Of a stretch of 64,000 nt of DNA, positions 42,287 through 51,530 are shown piece after piece. The translations under genes were made by a program, and so were the position numbers. Location of the stretch: positions 1 to 64,000 of the forward strand of contig CBFHJH010000009.1 of the NCBI GenBank assembly GCA_965656185.1. The letters are read 5' to 3'. Positions within the stretch are counted from its first letter, which is position 1, and every line of letters begins with the position of its first letter. The stretch comes from Croceimicrobium sp965656185 (GTDB taxonomy: Bacteria; Bacteroidota; Bacteroidia; Flavobacteriales; Schleiferiaceae). The notes below the pieces were generated by a model. That model saw nothing but the letters and a program-made list of their open reading frames with translations, was not told the origin of the DNA and did not search any database.

Positions 42287-42948
42287 CGACCGCTTAAACC
42301 AATTAATACACCAATTACCGGACGAAGAGCACCTTGGTATTCATAACCAGGGCCTAAATACTCTAAGCTCGCTTCTTCTGCATTGCGGTATTCCAAAACC
42401 GACATGCTTTCGGTATTGACGATTTGCTCGAAGACTACTCCTCCATAAACTTCATAGAACAGTCGGCCATTCCGACTCATCCAGCCAATTTGCAGGTCAT
42501 AGCCTAAAACTAAATTTTGGTCATTGCCACTAACCTCCTCGTACGTGTACACGGTATTGCCGTAGCGCTGACTACTAATCCAAGCTTCGGTTTCGTAATA
42601 AAGGTCTACCATGCCAATGCGGGGGCCGTGTTTTAGCGTAAAAGCTTCGCTGCTGGTATAGCCAAAGAAGAACTTTTGGAAGAGCGTTGCCTTTACTCCC
42701 CAGTTGGTAGATTGGTATAGATCTTCTTCGTAATAGGATTGATAGCTTGGCAAGCTCATTCGTAATCCTATATGTTGTTTTGGGCTTACCCGGAAACTTG
42801 CTTCAGCGCTAAAGGCCGGTACAGCAATATCGGTAACTACAATACCCCCTTGCCAAAAGGGCGTCTCAAACTCAGCTTCGCTTTGCCCTTGGGCAAAAAG
42901 GCCAAGGCCTGTAAGAATGCTTAGAAATATGATGCTTAAATACTTCAT
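42283..42948 (-). CDS. Predicted outer-membrane beta-barrel protein
   Basis: 221 aa with a signal peptide (IIFLSILTGLGLFAQ) and alternating hydrophobic/aromatic strands (VFEQIVNTESM, YEYQGALRPVIGVLIGL). I do not recognise a named family; it is consistent with a small 8-10-strand barrel. It is the last gene of a three-gene minus-strand set with two LVIVD-like lipoproteins, whose start-stop overlaps imply a shared function at the envelope. Confidence 0.6.
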   Translation of the reverse strand: MKYLSIIFLSILTGLGLFAQGQSEAEFETPFWQGGIVVTDIAVPAFSAEASFRVSPKQHIGLRMSLPSYQSYYEEDLYQSTNWGVKATLFQKFFFGYTSSEAFTLKHGPRIGMVDLYYETEAWISSQRYGNTVYTYEEVSGNDQNLVLGYDLQIGWMSRNGRLFYEVYGGVVFEQIVNTESMSVLEYRNAEEASLEYLGPGYEYQGALRPVIGVLIGLSGR

Positions 42949-43694
42949 TAGATTTCGCTTAATAGTTCAAGGCTACCTTGGAAATAACGGTATTGACTTA
43001 GGCCGTTTTCTGAAACTGCTATGATGAGGTTTCCATAGGGGATGAGGTCTACGGCTAAGAAGTCTTCATCGCTATCCAGTAATTTCAAATTAAGGGGGTC
43101 GCTAATATCAAAGGTCTTCAAACCACGATCGCAAACAAACAAGGTGTCGCCATACAAGCCTAGTCCGTAAGGGTTAACCATTGGAAAGGTGTTGATAAGC
43201 TGAGGTTGACTTAAATTCCGAATGTCGATGATATCGAGTTGGTTGACCGAACGCTGACAAAATCCAGAGTTTTGATCAGAACGTAGGGTCACAAAAGCAT
43301 AATTGCTATTAGCCACTACTGGATCACAAGCAGTGAAATGTTGATAAACACTGAGTTGATTGATATTAGGGGCATTGGATATATCGTAAATGAACATGCC
43401 GCTAATTGACCCAATAAATAGGGTTGAGTTATCGCGCGGAAAAATAGTTTCCACCTCGGTATTCAATTGATGTCTACTGAGGTAAACGGCATTGCTTGGA
43501 TTACTTAGGTCAAATACTTTGAGTTCGCTACCATCTACCGCATAGAGATGGTCTCCAGCTACAGCAAAGCGCGCTAAGCTACCACCTTGCCCGGTTGTTT
43601 CACCACCCCCAGCACCGCTGCTTAATGAGTTTCCATCAGTTTCGCAGCCCCATAAAATTAGGGCTAAGCATAGAAGACTTAAATACTTTTTCAT
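42948..43694 (-). CDS. LVIVD-repeat lipoprotein
   Basis: About 248 aa from ATG 43694, chosen because it forms an ATGA overlap with the upstream gene's stop; an ATG at 43706 is alternative. Lipobox LALILWGC, then a Gly/Ser linker and a propeller of LVIVD-type strands (LKVFDLSNPSNAVYLSR, MFIYDISNAPNI, LDIIDIRNLSQP, LKTFDISDPLNLKLLDS). These proteins are probably surface or periplasmic; the function is unknown. Confidence 0.75.
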   Translation of the reverse strand: MKKYLSLLCLALILWGCETDGNSLSSGAGGGETTGQGGSLARFAVAGDHLYAVDGSELKVFDLSNPSNAVYLSRHQLNTEVETIFPRDNSTLFIGSISGMFIYDISNAPNINQLSVYQHFTACDPVVANSNYAFVTLRSDQNSGFCQRSVNQLDIIDIRNLSQPQLINTFPMVNPYGLGLYGDTLFVCDRGLKTFDISDPLNLKLLDSDEDFLAVDLIPYGNLIIAVSENGLSQYRYFQGSLELLSEI

Positions 43695-44188
43695 CGCTTT
43701 TCCCATTTAATGATTACTGTGTTCTCGGGTCTATCGCTCAATTCATCTGCGTAACCTCCGTCTGGAGATCCCAATTCTGGAAATACATCCTTGTTTCGAT
43801 CTACTACATTTACTTTTCTGCCATCGTATTGCAATACCACTAGATCTATGGCATTGTCGGCGTAAATATTGCCATCTTTAATGGCGATGTCTATGTTTCC
43901 CGGGATACTGATGAAGCCCAGATTTACTGGATTTCGCGGATCTTTGTTGTTGTACACATGAACGCCCTCGTATTTCTCATTGATGAACAGGAGGCTATCG
44001 TAGCGATAGATCTTACCGTATTGACGATGGGTTTGCGGATCTAACAATTTCACCGATCGTTCCAATTCGCTTCGTTCCATTAAAACGGGGCGATATTCAC
44101 TTTCATAACGTTCGACGTAGGGTTCATCTACAATACAGCTGGTCAAGAAAAACAAGCCTAGTATTGCATAGAAATGGGGAAGTTTCAT
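43691..44188 (-). CDS. Small lipoprotein with LVIVD-like strands
   Basis: 165 aa. Lipoprotein leader AILGLFFLTSC, then one or two LVIVD-like units (EGVHVYNNKDPRNPVNLGFI; GNIDIAIKDGNIYADNAIDL). It looks like a partial version of the repeat protein encoded next to it and overlaps it by ATGA. Function not recognised. Confidence 0.65.
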   Translation of the reverse strand: MKLPHFYAILGLFFLTSCIVDEPYVERYESEYRPVLMERSELERSVKLLDPQTHRQYGKIYRYDSLLFINEKYEGVHVYNNKDPRNPVNLGFISIPGNIDIAIKDGNIYADNAIDLVVLQYDGRKVNVVDRNKDVFPELGSPDGGYADELSDRPENTVIIKWEKR

Positions 44189-44240
44189 ACCAGAATTTTA
44201 CCTAAAGATGCTTCAATTTAGGTAAAGGTTGGAAGGCTAT

Positions 44241-46487
44241 TTAAGATCTTCGATTTTGTTTGTAATAGTCGTAATTGAAATCGAAACCGATTCTGAGTGA
44301 AGGGCGCAGTTGGTAGAAATTATCGATGCTTCCAGCAAATTCGACCCGTAGAATCTTGAAAATATTATCAAAGCCAAAGAAAACCTCTACAAAGGCACGC
44401 TCATTGGCAATATGCAGGCTGTTGAAGCCAACAAGAGAATGAATTTTATAGCGGCGTAAAAGCGATACATTAGACATTAAGGCACCATCGAAATTATGCT
44501 CATAATGTAGTTCTAGGTAGGAAGTATTGGTGCTAAAGAGGTAATACGGCATTGAGCTGAACTGCTTGATCATAGCCGAGCGTTGTGCGCTGGGCTGTAA
44601 GAAGAAAATCTGTACCCCATCAAAATGTTGATAATCGATAAAAGGAAGATTCCTCTTGTACAAAAATTGACCACCGCTGATATCAAAAGCGGATAAGCCG
44701 ATATTAGCCCAACGAAAACGATGTTGAATGCCTAAACTGTGAAAGGCAAAGTCGGTAACTCCGCCAAAATAGGGGAGGCCAATGCGCAGGTCATAGTAAA
44801 GTTTTGGGGCACGGATCTTTATGTTTTTGCGCCCTTGCAATACCTCTTGGAAACGTTGGTTGTAGCGAACTTCGTGGCGATTGTTGAACTGATAGCTTAG
44901 GTTAAACTCAATATTGGCCGATTGATGGGGATCGAAACCCAGCGGACTAATATTGTCTGCAAAGGTCAAGTTATTAAAGTCAAATCTTGCGTCGGGGTTT
45001 ACTAAGTTAAAATTAGTGCGGTTAAACAGGGGGTAACGCCAGGCGTATTCTAAATCTACTCCCAAACTAAATCCACTGCGAGCTTCGGCCTTGTAACTCA
45101 GTTTAAAATAATCCTTGCCGAAAAGGTGAATAAAGTTTTGGGCTAAAACCAAATTGTAAATAGTATTTAAAACCGGTAAGATAGGTTCGTCTTCATTAAA
45201 CTGCATGACTGCGGTTCCACCACTTAGGCTAATGCTAAGCGGGTATTCCTTTCCGCCCTTCCAGCTTAGCTCCATTAGGTTTTTCCAACGCTGATCGGCA
45301 CTACCATAACGGATTTGAGTGCGAAGATTTAATTCGTCAAAAGGCTTGGAGTATCCGACCGCTACTTGTCCGCGCCAATAGGCCCCTTCGACCGGGTTAA
45401 ATCCCAGGCCTTTATAAATTGGCGGAAGGTCGATAAAGTAATTGCCGAAACGCCGGGTATACCCTCGGTAGAGGTTTTTATAGAAGACGTATGGTCCTGG
45501 GTCCAGTCGGGAACTCCCAAATTGCCTAAATTTCTTTTGGAGGCTATCGGTAATAAGATGCTTTTTGAAATAGGATTGAACTTCTTTTGAAGGACTTCTC
45601 CGCAACCAACAACTAGTATCGGGTTTAAAGTCTTTGGCTCTTTGATCAAAAACCAATTTGGTGAAATCTTCACTGCTCAGATCCGAGCGGTAGTCGAATT
45701 CTTCGTATTCGAGCTTTGTACGATAAAAGCCACGGAAATTGAATAAGTTGAGATGAAGCTCAATGGTTTGCTCTGCTGCCTTGTACACACCGCGTGTATT
45801 ACTGAAGATCTGAACAACCGAAATGCTATCCATTAGCTCCAGCTGATTATTGGCGCTAATACTGAAATAAGCAGCAAGTGGTAGACCGTTTTTGGCTAAT
45901 AGATCTACCGTGCCTTCTATGGCGGGATATTTTTGCTTGCGTGGCTTAAAGCTAATGCGATGCACCAATTCTCCTCGGCGGTATTTAGAGTCCACTAAGC
46001 TGTATTCGTAGAGGTTGGCAGATTTGCCGTTTAAGGGGCTGGCAAAGCCACGGTCAAAAGCTTCATCTAAATATATGCGCTCTTGAAGCAGGTTGAAATT
46101 ATAGGCCGGAAGTTGATGCCAATTGGGAATAGGAAGGCTGCCCGCTTCACGCTTTAATTTGACGTCTTGATGGTAATGAAATCGGTCTAAAAACTTTGCC
46201 TCGATGAGCGCCTCGCTGCGGTACACCAAGCCCGTGTCTTTAGCGGCGGGTATGAACACCCCGGAAACCGGCCAAATATTAAATGGCACTTGCACGACAT
46301 AAGCCTCACAGGTTTCAAAAAAGCGGCTTTCGTAGGCTTGGTATTTTTCAAGATGGCTTGCCCTATTGCGCCAAGCTCTTTGCAGGGTGCTATCCAAGCT
46401 CTGCGCCTGCATTTCCAAGCCAGTGAGCATTAGGCTGGTAATGAGAAGAAGAAAGAAATACCAGGTATGCGGAGCGGGTTTTTCCAT
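44241..46487 (-). CDS. DUF5686-family outer-membrane protein
   Basis: About 748 aa from ATG 46487, with a signal sequence (YFFLLLITSLMLTGLEMQAQ). The N-terminal region (YEYSLVDSKYRRGELVHRISF; VDLLAKNGLPLAAYFSIS) matches the DUF5686 mature portion, and the C-terminal ~350 residues are beta strands of an outer-membrane barrel (YKAEARSGFSLGVDLEYAWR; IGFDFNYDYYK). The carboxypeptidase-regulatory-like plug domain usually preceding DUF5686 is absent. The substrate is unknown. Divergent from the DnaQ-like gene with 73 nt between starts. Confidence 0.78.
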   Translation of the reverse strand: MEKPAPHTWYFFLLLITSLMLTGLEMQAQSLDSTLQRAWRNRASHLEKYQAYESRFFETCEAYVVQVPFNIWPVSGVFIPAAKDTGLVYRSEALIEAKFLDRFHYHQDVKLKREAGSLPIPNWHQLPAYNFNLLQERIYLDEAFDRGFASPLNGKSANLYEYSLVDSKYRRGELVHRISFKPRKQKYPAIEGTVDLLAKNGLPLAAYFSISANNQLELMDSISVVQIFSNTRGVYKAAEQTIELHLNLFNFRGFYRTKLEYEEFDYRSDLSSEDFTKLVFDQRAKDFKPDTSCWLRRSPSKEVQSYFKKHLITDSLQKKFRQFGSSRLDPGPYVFYKNLYRGYTRRFGNYFIDLPPIYKGLGFNPVEGAYWRGQVAVGYSKPFDELNLRTQIRYGSADQRWKNLMELSWKGGKEYPLSISLSGGTAVMQFNEDEPILPVLNTIYNLVLAQNFIHLFGKDYFKLSYKAEARSGFSLGVDLEYAWRYPLFNRTNFNLVNPDARFDFNNLTFADNISPLGFDPHQSANIEFNLSYQFNNRHEVRYNQRFQEVLQGRKNIKIRAPKLYYDLRIGLPYFGGVTDFAFHSLGIQHRFRWANIGLSAFDISGGQFLYKRNLPFIDYQHFDGVQIFFLQPSAQRSAMIKQFSSMPYYLFSTNTSYLELHYEHNFDGALMSNVSLLRRYKIHSLVGFNSLHIANERAFVEVFFGFDNIFKILRVEFAGSIDNFYQLRPSLRIGFDFNYDYYKQNRRS

Positions 46488-46560
46488 TTCTCCTGCCAAA
46501 GTAAAGACATTCCTGCGACACCGAGCTTGGATTCCTTATATATTGAATATCTTCGTGGCA

Positions 46561-47832
46561 ATGTTCTGTATCGTAGATATTGAATCTAGCGGAGGCCCTT
46601 TCGGGAAGGAGGCTATGATTGAAATTGCCGCCTTTCGATACGATGGCGATGAAATCGTAGATCAACTCATTAGTCTGGTGCATCCGCACCGCGAGGTCCA
46701 AGCTTTTGTTTCTAAAATGACTGGCATCACTCCCAAAATGCTGGCCAGAGCACCACGTTTTCATGAAATTGCTAAACGACTTTTACAGATTACTGAAGAT
46801 GCGGTAATCGTTGGCCATAATGTGGAGTTCGATTATCGGATTCTCCGCCAAGAGTACGGTCGCTTGGGTTATCAATTTGAGCGCAAGACCTTAGATACTA
46901 TTAAGTTGGCCGAAGAGCTAATTCCCGGTCTTAAATCATATGGTCTTGATTCCATGTGCGAGGAGTTAGGATTAAGTCGGCCGCAACGCCATCGTGCCGA
47001 AGCAGATGCCAGAGCCACTCTAGAGCTTTTCGAGATTCTCAGAGATAAAGATCAGCGAAAAGGTATCAATTCGGTAGAGCAGAGCATTCACGCTGGAGAT
47101 TACCTCAAGGATAAGATCAATGACCTCTTACGGTCGGCGAAAAGCAACCGCGGAGTATTTTACTTACATGACCGCGAGGGGAAGCTCTTGTACATTGGGG
47201 CATCCGATAATATTAAAGCGGCGGTTAATCGACTTTTCATTGGCGAGAACAAACGTATCGTTAAGCTCAAAGAGTTGGTGCATAGTTTAAAAGTAGAGCC
47301 AGTGGGTAATTGGCTTATCGCTCGGATAAAACGTGAGGAGGAATTACTGAAAGGAAAAGTGCCCTTTAATGCTAAGCCCAAGTCAAACTTGACTTACGGA
47401 ATCTATGCCGATCAAAGGCAAGACCCCCCAGCCTTAAGTATTCAGAAGATTGCGGAGGCTGGTAAAAAGAAGCCACTCCTTAAAGCTCCTAACTTAAAGT
47501 CGGCCCAGCGTGCTATTCGTATGTATCAGCGCTACAGTAAATCCCCCAGAGGTGAGGAGGTGCGTGCGCTTTTGGCAGATTTTCCCGAACAAGCTCTCTT
47601 TAAGGGGAAAGGTCGTAACTCTAGCGAACAAGCTGTCTTCGTGCTGGAAGGGGGTAGATTAGTGGGCTATCTCTATTTTAAACTCAATGATAAACTGAAG
47701 TCGTGGAGTCGTGTGCATCACAGTATGACCGAGATGCACGATGATCCTAGCTACCTTCAATTATTGAAGCTAGGCATCCTTACCGGTGAGTTTAAATTAA
47801 TGGATTTACCGATCTTAAGCGACCAAGTTTAG
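46561..47832 (+). CDS. DnaQ-like exonuclease fused to a GIY-YIG domain
   Basis: 423 aa from ATG 46561; upstream in-frame starts lie inside the divergent gene. The N-terminal ~165 residues are a DEDDh exonuclease: VDIESSG (Exo I Asp and Glu), VGHNVEFDYRIL (Exo II Asp), HRAEADARATLEL (Exo III His and Asp). From about 195 a UvrC/Cho-like GIY-YIG domain follows (GVFYLHDREGKLLYIGAS; LIARIKREEELLKGKVPFNAK). In the second domain the GIY tyrosine is Phe and the catalytic Arg position (usually KKR or EKR) reads KAA, so nuclease activity there is doubtful. It has no helix-hairpin-helix end like UvrC. A repair role is inferred. Confidence 0.87.
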   Translation: MFCIVDIESSGGPFGKEAMIEIAAFRYDGDEIVDQLISLVHPHREVQAFVSKMTGITPKMLARAPRFHEIAKRLLQITEDAVIVGHNVEFDYRILRQEYGRLGYQFERKTLDTIKLAEELIPGLKSYGLDSMCEELGLSRPQRHRAEADARATLELFEILRDKDQRKGINSVEQSIHAGDYLKDKINDLLRSAKSNRGVFYLHDREGKLLYIGASDNIKAAVNRLFIGENKRIVKLKELVHSLKVEPVGNWLIARIKREEELLKGKVPFNAKPKSNLTYGIYADQRQDPPALSIQKIAEAGKKKPLLKAPNLKSAQRAIRMYQRYSKSPRGEEVRALLADFPEQALFKGKGRNSSEQAVFVLEGGRLVGYLYFKLNDKLKSWSRVHHSMTEMHDDPSYLQLLKLGILTGEFKLMDLPILSDQV

Positions 47833-48449
47833 AAAAGCTCAAAGCCTAAACAAAGCATTATTTGGCTGCTGCGCAGATCGGTCTGAACCGTGGTGCCAGT
47901 ACTTCCTACTTGATCTACTAAGAGCTGTGAAGCCCAGGGACTGAAAGCACCTTCATAACGGACGTCAATGATCAGTTTACTGATTTCTAAGCCAAGCCCT
48001 AATTGATATCCCCAAGTTCCGGATTCAATGTCTTCACCGATCTTACCGCTAAGGTCAGAGAGGTTATTGCTGTACACCGGACCAAGCATCATGCGTATTG
48101 GTCCCAGGTCGGTTCCAACTAAGATCGGGATATCGATACGGCTTAGATCTAGTTCTATATCTTGAATATTCCCACCGCCTTGATCAACACTGGCGGTTTG
48201 ATTAAGTTGATTGAAAATACCCTCAACTTGTACGAATACGACCGGTAAATCTAATTTCAAATAAAGACCGGCGTGATAACTGAGCTCGCGTCCCGCATGG
48301 TCGATGTCTTCGATAGCGGCTACTGCAGAACTAACATCAGAGATACTGGCCCGTGATAGACCTGCTCCAGCGCGAATACCGAAGTCGAGCTGAGCCCAGC
48401 TTGCGGTGCTTAGTAAAGTGAGGGTAATTAAAGAAAAGAGACGCTTCAT
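47829..48449 (-). CDS. PorT-family outer-membrane beta-barrel protein
   Basis: 206 aa with a signal peptide (LITLTLLSTASWAQ) and the typical FGIRAGAGLSRASISD opening strand of the small outer-membrane barrels of Bacteroidota. Repeated strands (LDLPVVFVQVEGIFNQ, YQLGLGLEISKLIIDVRYEG) continue to the C-terminal Phe (LGFELF). No specific function can be given. Convergent with the exonuclease gene over TTAG; 2 nt from purC upstream. Confidence 0.8.
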   Translation of the reverse strand: MKRLFSLITLTLLSTASWAQLDFGIRAGAGLSRASISDVSSAVAAIEDIDHAGRELSYHAGLYLKLDLPVVFVQVEGIFNQLNQTASVDQGGGNIQDIELDLSRIDIPILVGTDLGPIRMMLGPVYSNNLSDLSGKIGEDIESGTWGYQLGLGLEISKLIIDVRYEGAFSPWASQLLVDQVGSTGTTVQTDLRSSQIMLCLGFELF

Positions 48450-48451
48450 AT

Positions 48452-49399
48452 CTAAGGTTTTAATGCTTGGTTGATATTGCTAAGCAAACGGGCTTCGCTT
48501 GCTTGTTCTTCTTCAAATGTAAACTTTTCACCGGTAATTTGCTCAAACAGCTCGGCGTATCGATCGCTTACTTCTTGAACAAAAACTTCCGGCATTTCCG
48601 GAATGCTCTGGCCCTCTTTGCCTTGAAAACCATGCTCCATAAGCCACTCGCGCACAAACTCCTTACTTAACTGCTTCTGCTTTTCTCCCTTTGCTAAGCG
48701 TTCTTCGTATCCATCGGCATAGAAATATCGACTGGAATCTGGAGTGTGGATTTCGTCGATCAGAATAATCTTTCCCTCGCTGTCCTTGCCGAATTCATAT
48801 TTCGTATCCACCAAGATCAAGCCTTGTTTTTGGGCCATTTCTTGACCTCTTTTAAATAAGGCCCGGGTGTATTCTTCCAATTGAAGGTAATCGGCTTCGT
48901 TTACGATTCCTTGTTTTAATATTTCCTCACGACTAATATCCTCATCGTGTGTACCAAGGTCTGCCTTGGTGGTAGGGGTGATGATAGGTTCTTTAAAGGC
49001 CTCATTTTCCTTCATTCCTTCAGGCAGGGCAATGCCGCAAAGCTGTCGCTCCCCACTTTTATAAGTGCGCCAAGCGTGGCCGGTAAGGTAGCCGCGGATT
49101 ACCATCTCCACTTTAAATGGTTCGGCCTTTTTACCCAAGGTTGCCATGGAGTCTACCATTTTTAGCTTCCAGTTCGGAACCAAGTCGGAGGTAGCATCAA
49201 GGAAATAATTAGCGATTTGATTGAGGACCTGCCCCTTACCGGGAATACCTTTGGGTAACACTACATCAAAAGCTGAAATTCGGTCTGAGGCGATCATTAA
49301 CAATAGATCGTTTTCTAAAAAGTATACATCGCGAACCTTGCCGCGGTAGAAGTCGGTTTGACCAGTTAAATTGAAATGAGTTTCCTTAAGTGCCTTCAT
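48452..49399 (-). CDS. purC: SAICAR synthase (phosphoribosylaminoimidazole-succinocarboxamide synthase)
   Basis: 315 aa; joins CAIR and aspartate to SAICAR in purine synthesis using ATP. Motifs: YRGKVRDVYFLENDLLLMIASDR (nucleotide loop), ISAFDVVLPKGIPGKGQVLNQ, VEMVIRGYLTGHAWRTYKSG, LVDTKYEFGKDSEG and LIDEIHTPDSSRYF. It is the long ~300-aa form. It overlaps phoH by 14 nt at its 5' end. Confidence 0.96.
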   Translation of the reverse strand: MKALKETHFNLTGQTDFYRGKVRDVYFLENDLLLMIASDRISAFDVVLPKGIPGKGQVLNQIANYFLDATSDLVPNWKLKMVDSMATLGKKAEPFKVEMVIRGYLTGHAWRTYKSGERQLCGIALPEGMKENEAFKEPIITPTTKADLGTHDEDISREEILKQGIVNEADYLQLEEYTRALFKRGQEMAQKQGLILVDTKYEFGKDSEGKIILIDEIHTPDSSRYFYADGYEERLAKGEKQKQLSKEFVREWLMEHGFQGKEGQSIPEMPEVFVQEVSDRYAELFEQITGEKFTFEEEQASEARLLSNINQALKP

Positions 49400-50339
49400 G
49401 TTCTTCTTTGTCGTAAGCGCGGATAATATTCTTCACTAATTGGTGTCGAATCACGTCATTCTCCTCGAGGAAAATCTGATCGATACCTTCAATATTTTTT
49501 AAAATTCGCAGGGCTTCTTTGAGTCCAGAAACCTGCTTTCTTGGCAAGTCTATTTGGCTGGCATCACCGGTCACGATGAATTTAGCGCTAGCCCCCATTC
49601 GGGTAAGAAACATTTTCATCTGGGCATGAGTAGTGTTTTGAGCCTCATCCAGAATTACAAAGGCGCGATCTAAGGTTCTACCTCGCATAAAGGCCAGTGG
49701 CGCAATTTGAATCACTCCACTTTCTAAATAAAATGCCAGTTTTTCGGGCGGTATCATTTCGCGCAAAGCGTCGTATAGGGGTTGCAAATAAGGGTCGAGC
49801 TTCTCTTTAAGGTCTCCGGGAAGGAAACCTAAGTTCTCTCCTGCTTCTACCGCTGGACGGGTTAAAATGATCCTTTTGATCTCTTTGTTCTTTAAAGCAC
49901 GAACCGCTAGGGCTACTGCGGTGTAGGTTTTCCCAGTACCGGCCGGGCCAACCGCAAAGATCACATCATTGGTCCGAATCGATTTAAGCATGCGCCTTTG
50001 GTTGAGCGTACGAGCCTTGATAGCCTGACCATTGGTACCATAAAGAATGATATCACTTTCGGAACTATCATTGCTTTCCAAGATCATTTCATCTTTTAAA
50101 ATACGATCTACCTGATTGATGCTTAAAGAATTAAATCGATTGAGGTAGGAGATGATTTCAGCCACTTTTTCTTCAAAGCGGAGAATTTGTTTTTCTTCTC
50201 CATTCACCTTGATCTTATCGCCTCGGGCGGTAATCTTTAGCTCTGGAAAGCTGTTTTTGATGAGGTTCAAATACTTGTTGTTTGCGCCATAGATCTCACG
50301 TGGATCGACACTTTCTACCTGGAGAGTTTTTTCGCTCAA
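49386..50339 (-). CDS. phoH: PhoH-family ATPase
   Basis: 317 aa with an N-terminal KH-like region and a PhoH P-loop domain: Walker A in FAVGPAGTGKTYTAVALAV, RPAVEAGENLGFLPGDLKEK, and Walker B-like RAFVILDEAQNTTHAQMKMFLTRMG. It is of the PhoH/YbeZ type, an RNA-associated ATPase that in many bacteria works with the YbeY nuclease; ybeY is not adjacent here. Likely co-transcribed with purC. It is divergent from the SAM hydrolase gene. Confidence 0.93.
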   Translation of the reverse strand: MSEKTLQVESVDPREIYGANNKYLNLIKNSFPELKITARGDKIKVNGEEKQILRFEEKVAEIISYLNRFNSLSINQVDRILKDEMILESNDSSESDIILYGTNGQAIKARTLNQRRMLKSIRTNDVIFAVGPAGTGKTYTAVALAVRALKNKEIKRIILTRPAVEAGENLGFLPGDLKEKLDPYLQPLYDALREMIPPEKLAFYLESGVIQIAPLAFMRGRTLDRAFVILDEAQNTTHAQMKMFLTRMGASAKFIVTGDASQIDLPRKQVSGLKEALRILKNIEGIDQIFLEENDVIRHQLVKNIIRAYDKEEHEGT

Positions 50340-50442
50340 ATTTGCTTTTGCTTCTTTAATTTACGCTTGCGCTTTAAATGAATATTTTTGCTGATACAAA
50401 ATAACAATAAAAGGGTGATTCGCCCATTATTTTCCAGCCTAT

Positions 50443-51237
50443 ATGCCAATAATAAGTCTTAGTAGCGATTACGGAAGTAAGGACCCCTATAGAGCTATCG
50501 TTCGTGGGGTAATTGCTGACATGGCTCCGGCGGTGCAGGTGGTGGAGCTGAGTCATGAAATATCTCCGGCTAACTTATTGGAGGCAGCATTTATCGTTGG
50601 CCATGCTTATCCTTCTTTTCCCAAAGGTACGGTGCACTTGATTTTGAATCAGGAGCTGGGCGGGGCGGGGTCCTTTTTAGCAATGGAACTAGACGGGCAT
50701 TTTTTCATAGCCGCCAACAATGGAGTGCTTAGTTTATTGCAAGGTGCCAAGAAGGCAAAAGCAATTCATAAAATTGAAATCGCCGAGGGAGCCGGAAGCT
50801 TGTTTCCCGGTCGCGATTTCCTGGTAAAAGCGGCCATTCATTTAGCTCAAGGTGGGGCCCTTTCTATTCTCGGGAAACCAGCACAGGATATTAAGCAGCG
50901 GAAGGCGCCACAACCAAAGGTAGATCGTGAGCGACAAATCATTCATGGTCATATCATCTACATCGACCGCTTCGGTAACCTGATTACCAATATTACTAAA
51001 GCTCAGGTTCAAGAAGTGCAGACATCCCGTGATTTCCAAATCAACCTGCCGCGGAATAAGGGCTTGGATAAAATAGCGACTGGTTATCAGGATAGTGGTC
51101 AGGATGGTGTGCTAGCCCTGATTAATTCTTTAGGTTTGCTGGAAATTGCCTTCCGGGATTCCCTGAGCAATGAGTTTAATGGGGCCAATAGTTTGTTGGG
51201 CTTAAAAATGATGGACGAAATAAGTATCAATTACTAA
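50443..51237 (+). CDS. SAM hydroxide adenosyltransferase (DUF62)
   Basis: 264 aa. Motifs: LSSDYGSKDPYRAIVRGVIADM, the VELSHEISPANLLEAAFI block and FIAANNGVLSLL, plus C-terminal IYIDRFGNLITNI. The family hydrolyses S-adenosylmethionine to adenosine and methionine and is related to fluorinase/chlorinase; the conserved Asp/Arg/His set seems present and there is no sign of the fluorinase-specific loop. It overlaps the next gene by 1 nt (TAATGA). Confidence 0.9.
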   Translation: MPIISLSSDYGSKDPYRAIVRGVIADMAPAVQVVELSHEISPANLLEAAFIVGHAYPSFPKGTVHLILNQELGGAGSFLAMELDGHFFIAANNGVLSLLQGAKKAKAIHKIEIAEGAGSLFPGRDFLVKAAIHLAQGGALSILGKPAQDIKQRKAPQPKVDRERQIIHGHIIYIDRFGNLITNITKAQVQEVQTSRDFQINLPRNKGLDKIATGYQDSGQDGVLALINSLGLLEIAFRDSLSNEFNGANSLLGLKMMDEISINY

Positions 51238-51530
51238 TGATCACGCGAATCGTTAAAATGACTTTTAAAGAAGCAGAAGTGCCTAACTTCTTAGCTAATT
51301 TTGAAAAACACAAAGAACAAATTCGTCATTTTCCCGGTTGCCAAAAGTTGAAATTACTACAAGACCAAAAAGACCAGAATATCTTTTTCACTTACAGCTG
51401 GTGGAATGAAGCAACCGATCTTGAAAATTATCGTCAATCTGACCTATTCCAAGGAGTTTGGGCCTATACTAAAACTCTTTTTGCTGCCAAGCCTGAAGCC
51501 TGGAGTACTGAAGTGATAGAATCTCTATAA
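51237..51530 (+). CDS. Antibiotic-biosynthesis-monooxygenase (ABM) domain protein
   Basis: 97 aa, a single ferredoxin-like ABM fold: VKMTFKEAEVPNFLANFEKH, FPGCQKLKLLQDQKD, FFTYSWWNEATDLENYRQSD and FQGVWAYTKTLF. Such dimeric proteins include heme-degrading and quinone monooxygenases; the substrate is unknown. Both boundaries overlap the neighbours by one nucleotide, placing it at the head of the gldFG operon. Confidence 0.88.
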   Translation: MITRIVKMTFKEAEVPNFLANFEKHKEQIRHFPGCQKLKLLQDQKDQNIFFTYSWWNEATDLENYRQSDLFQGVWAYTKTLFAAKPEAWSTEVIESL

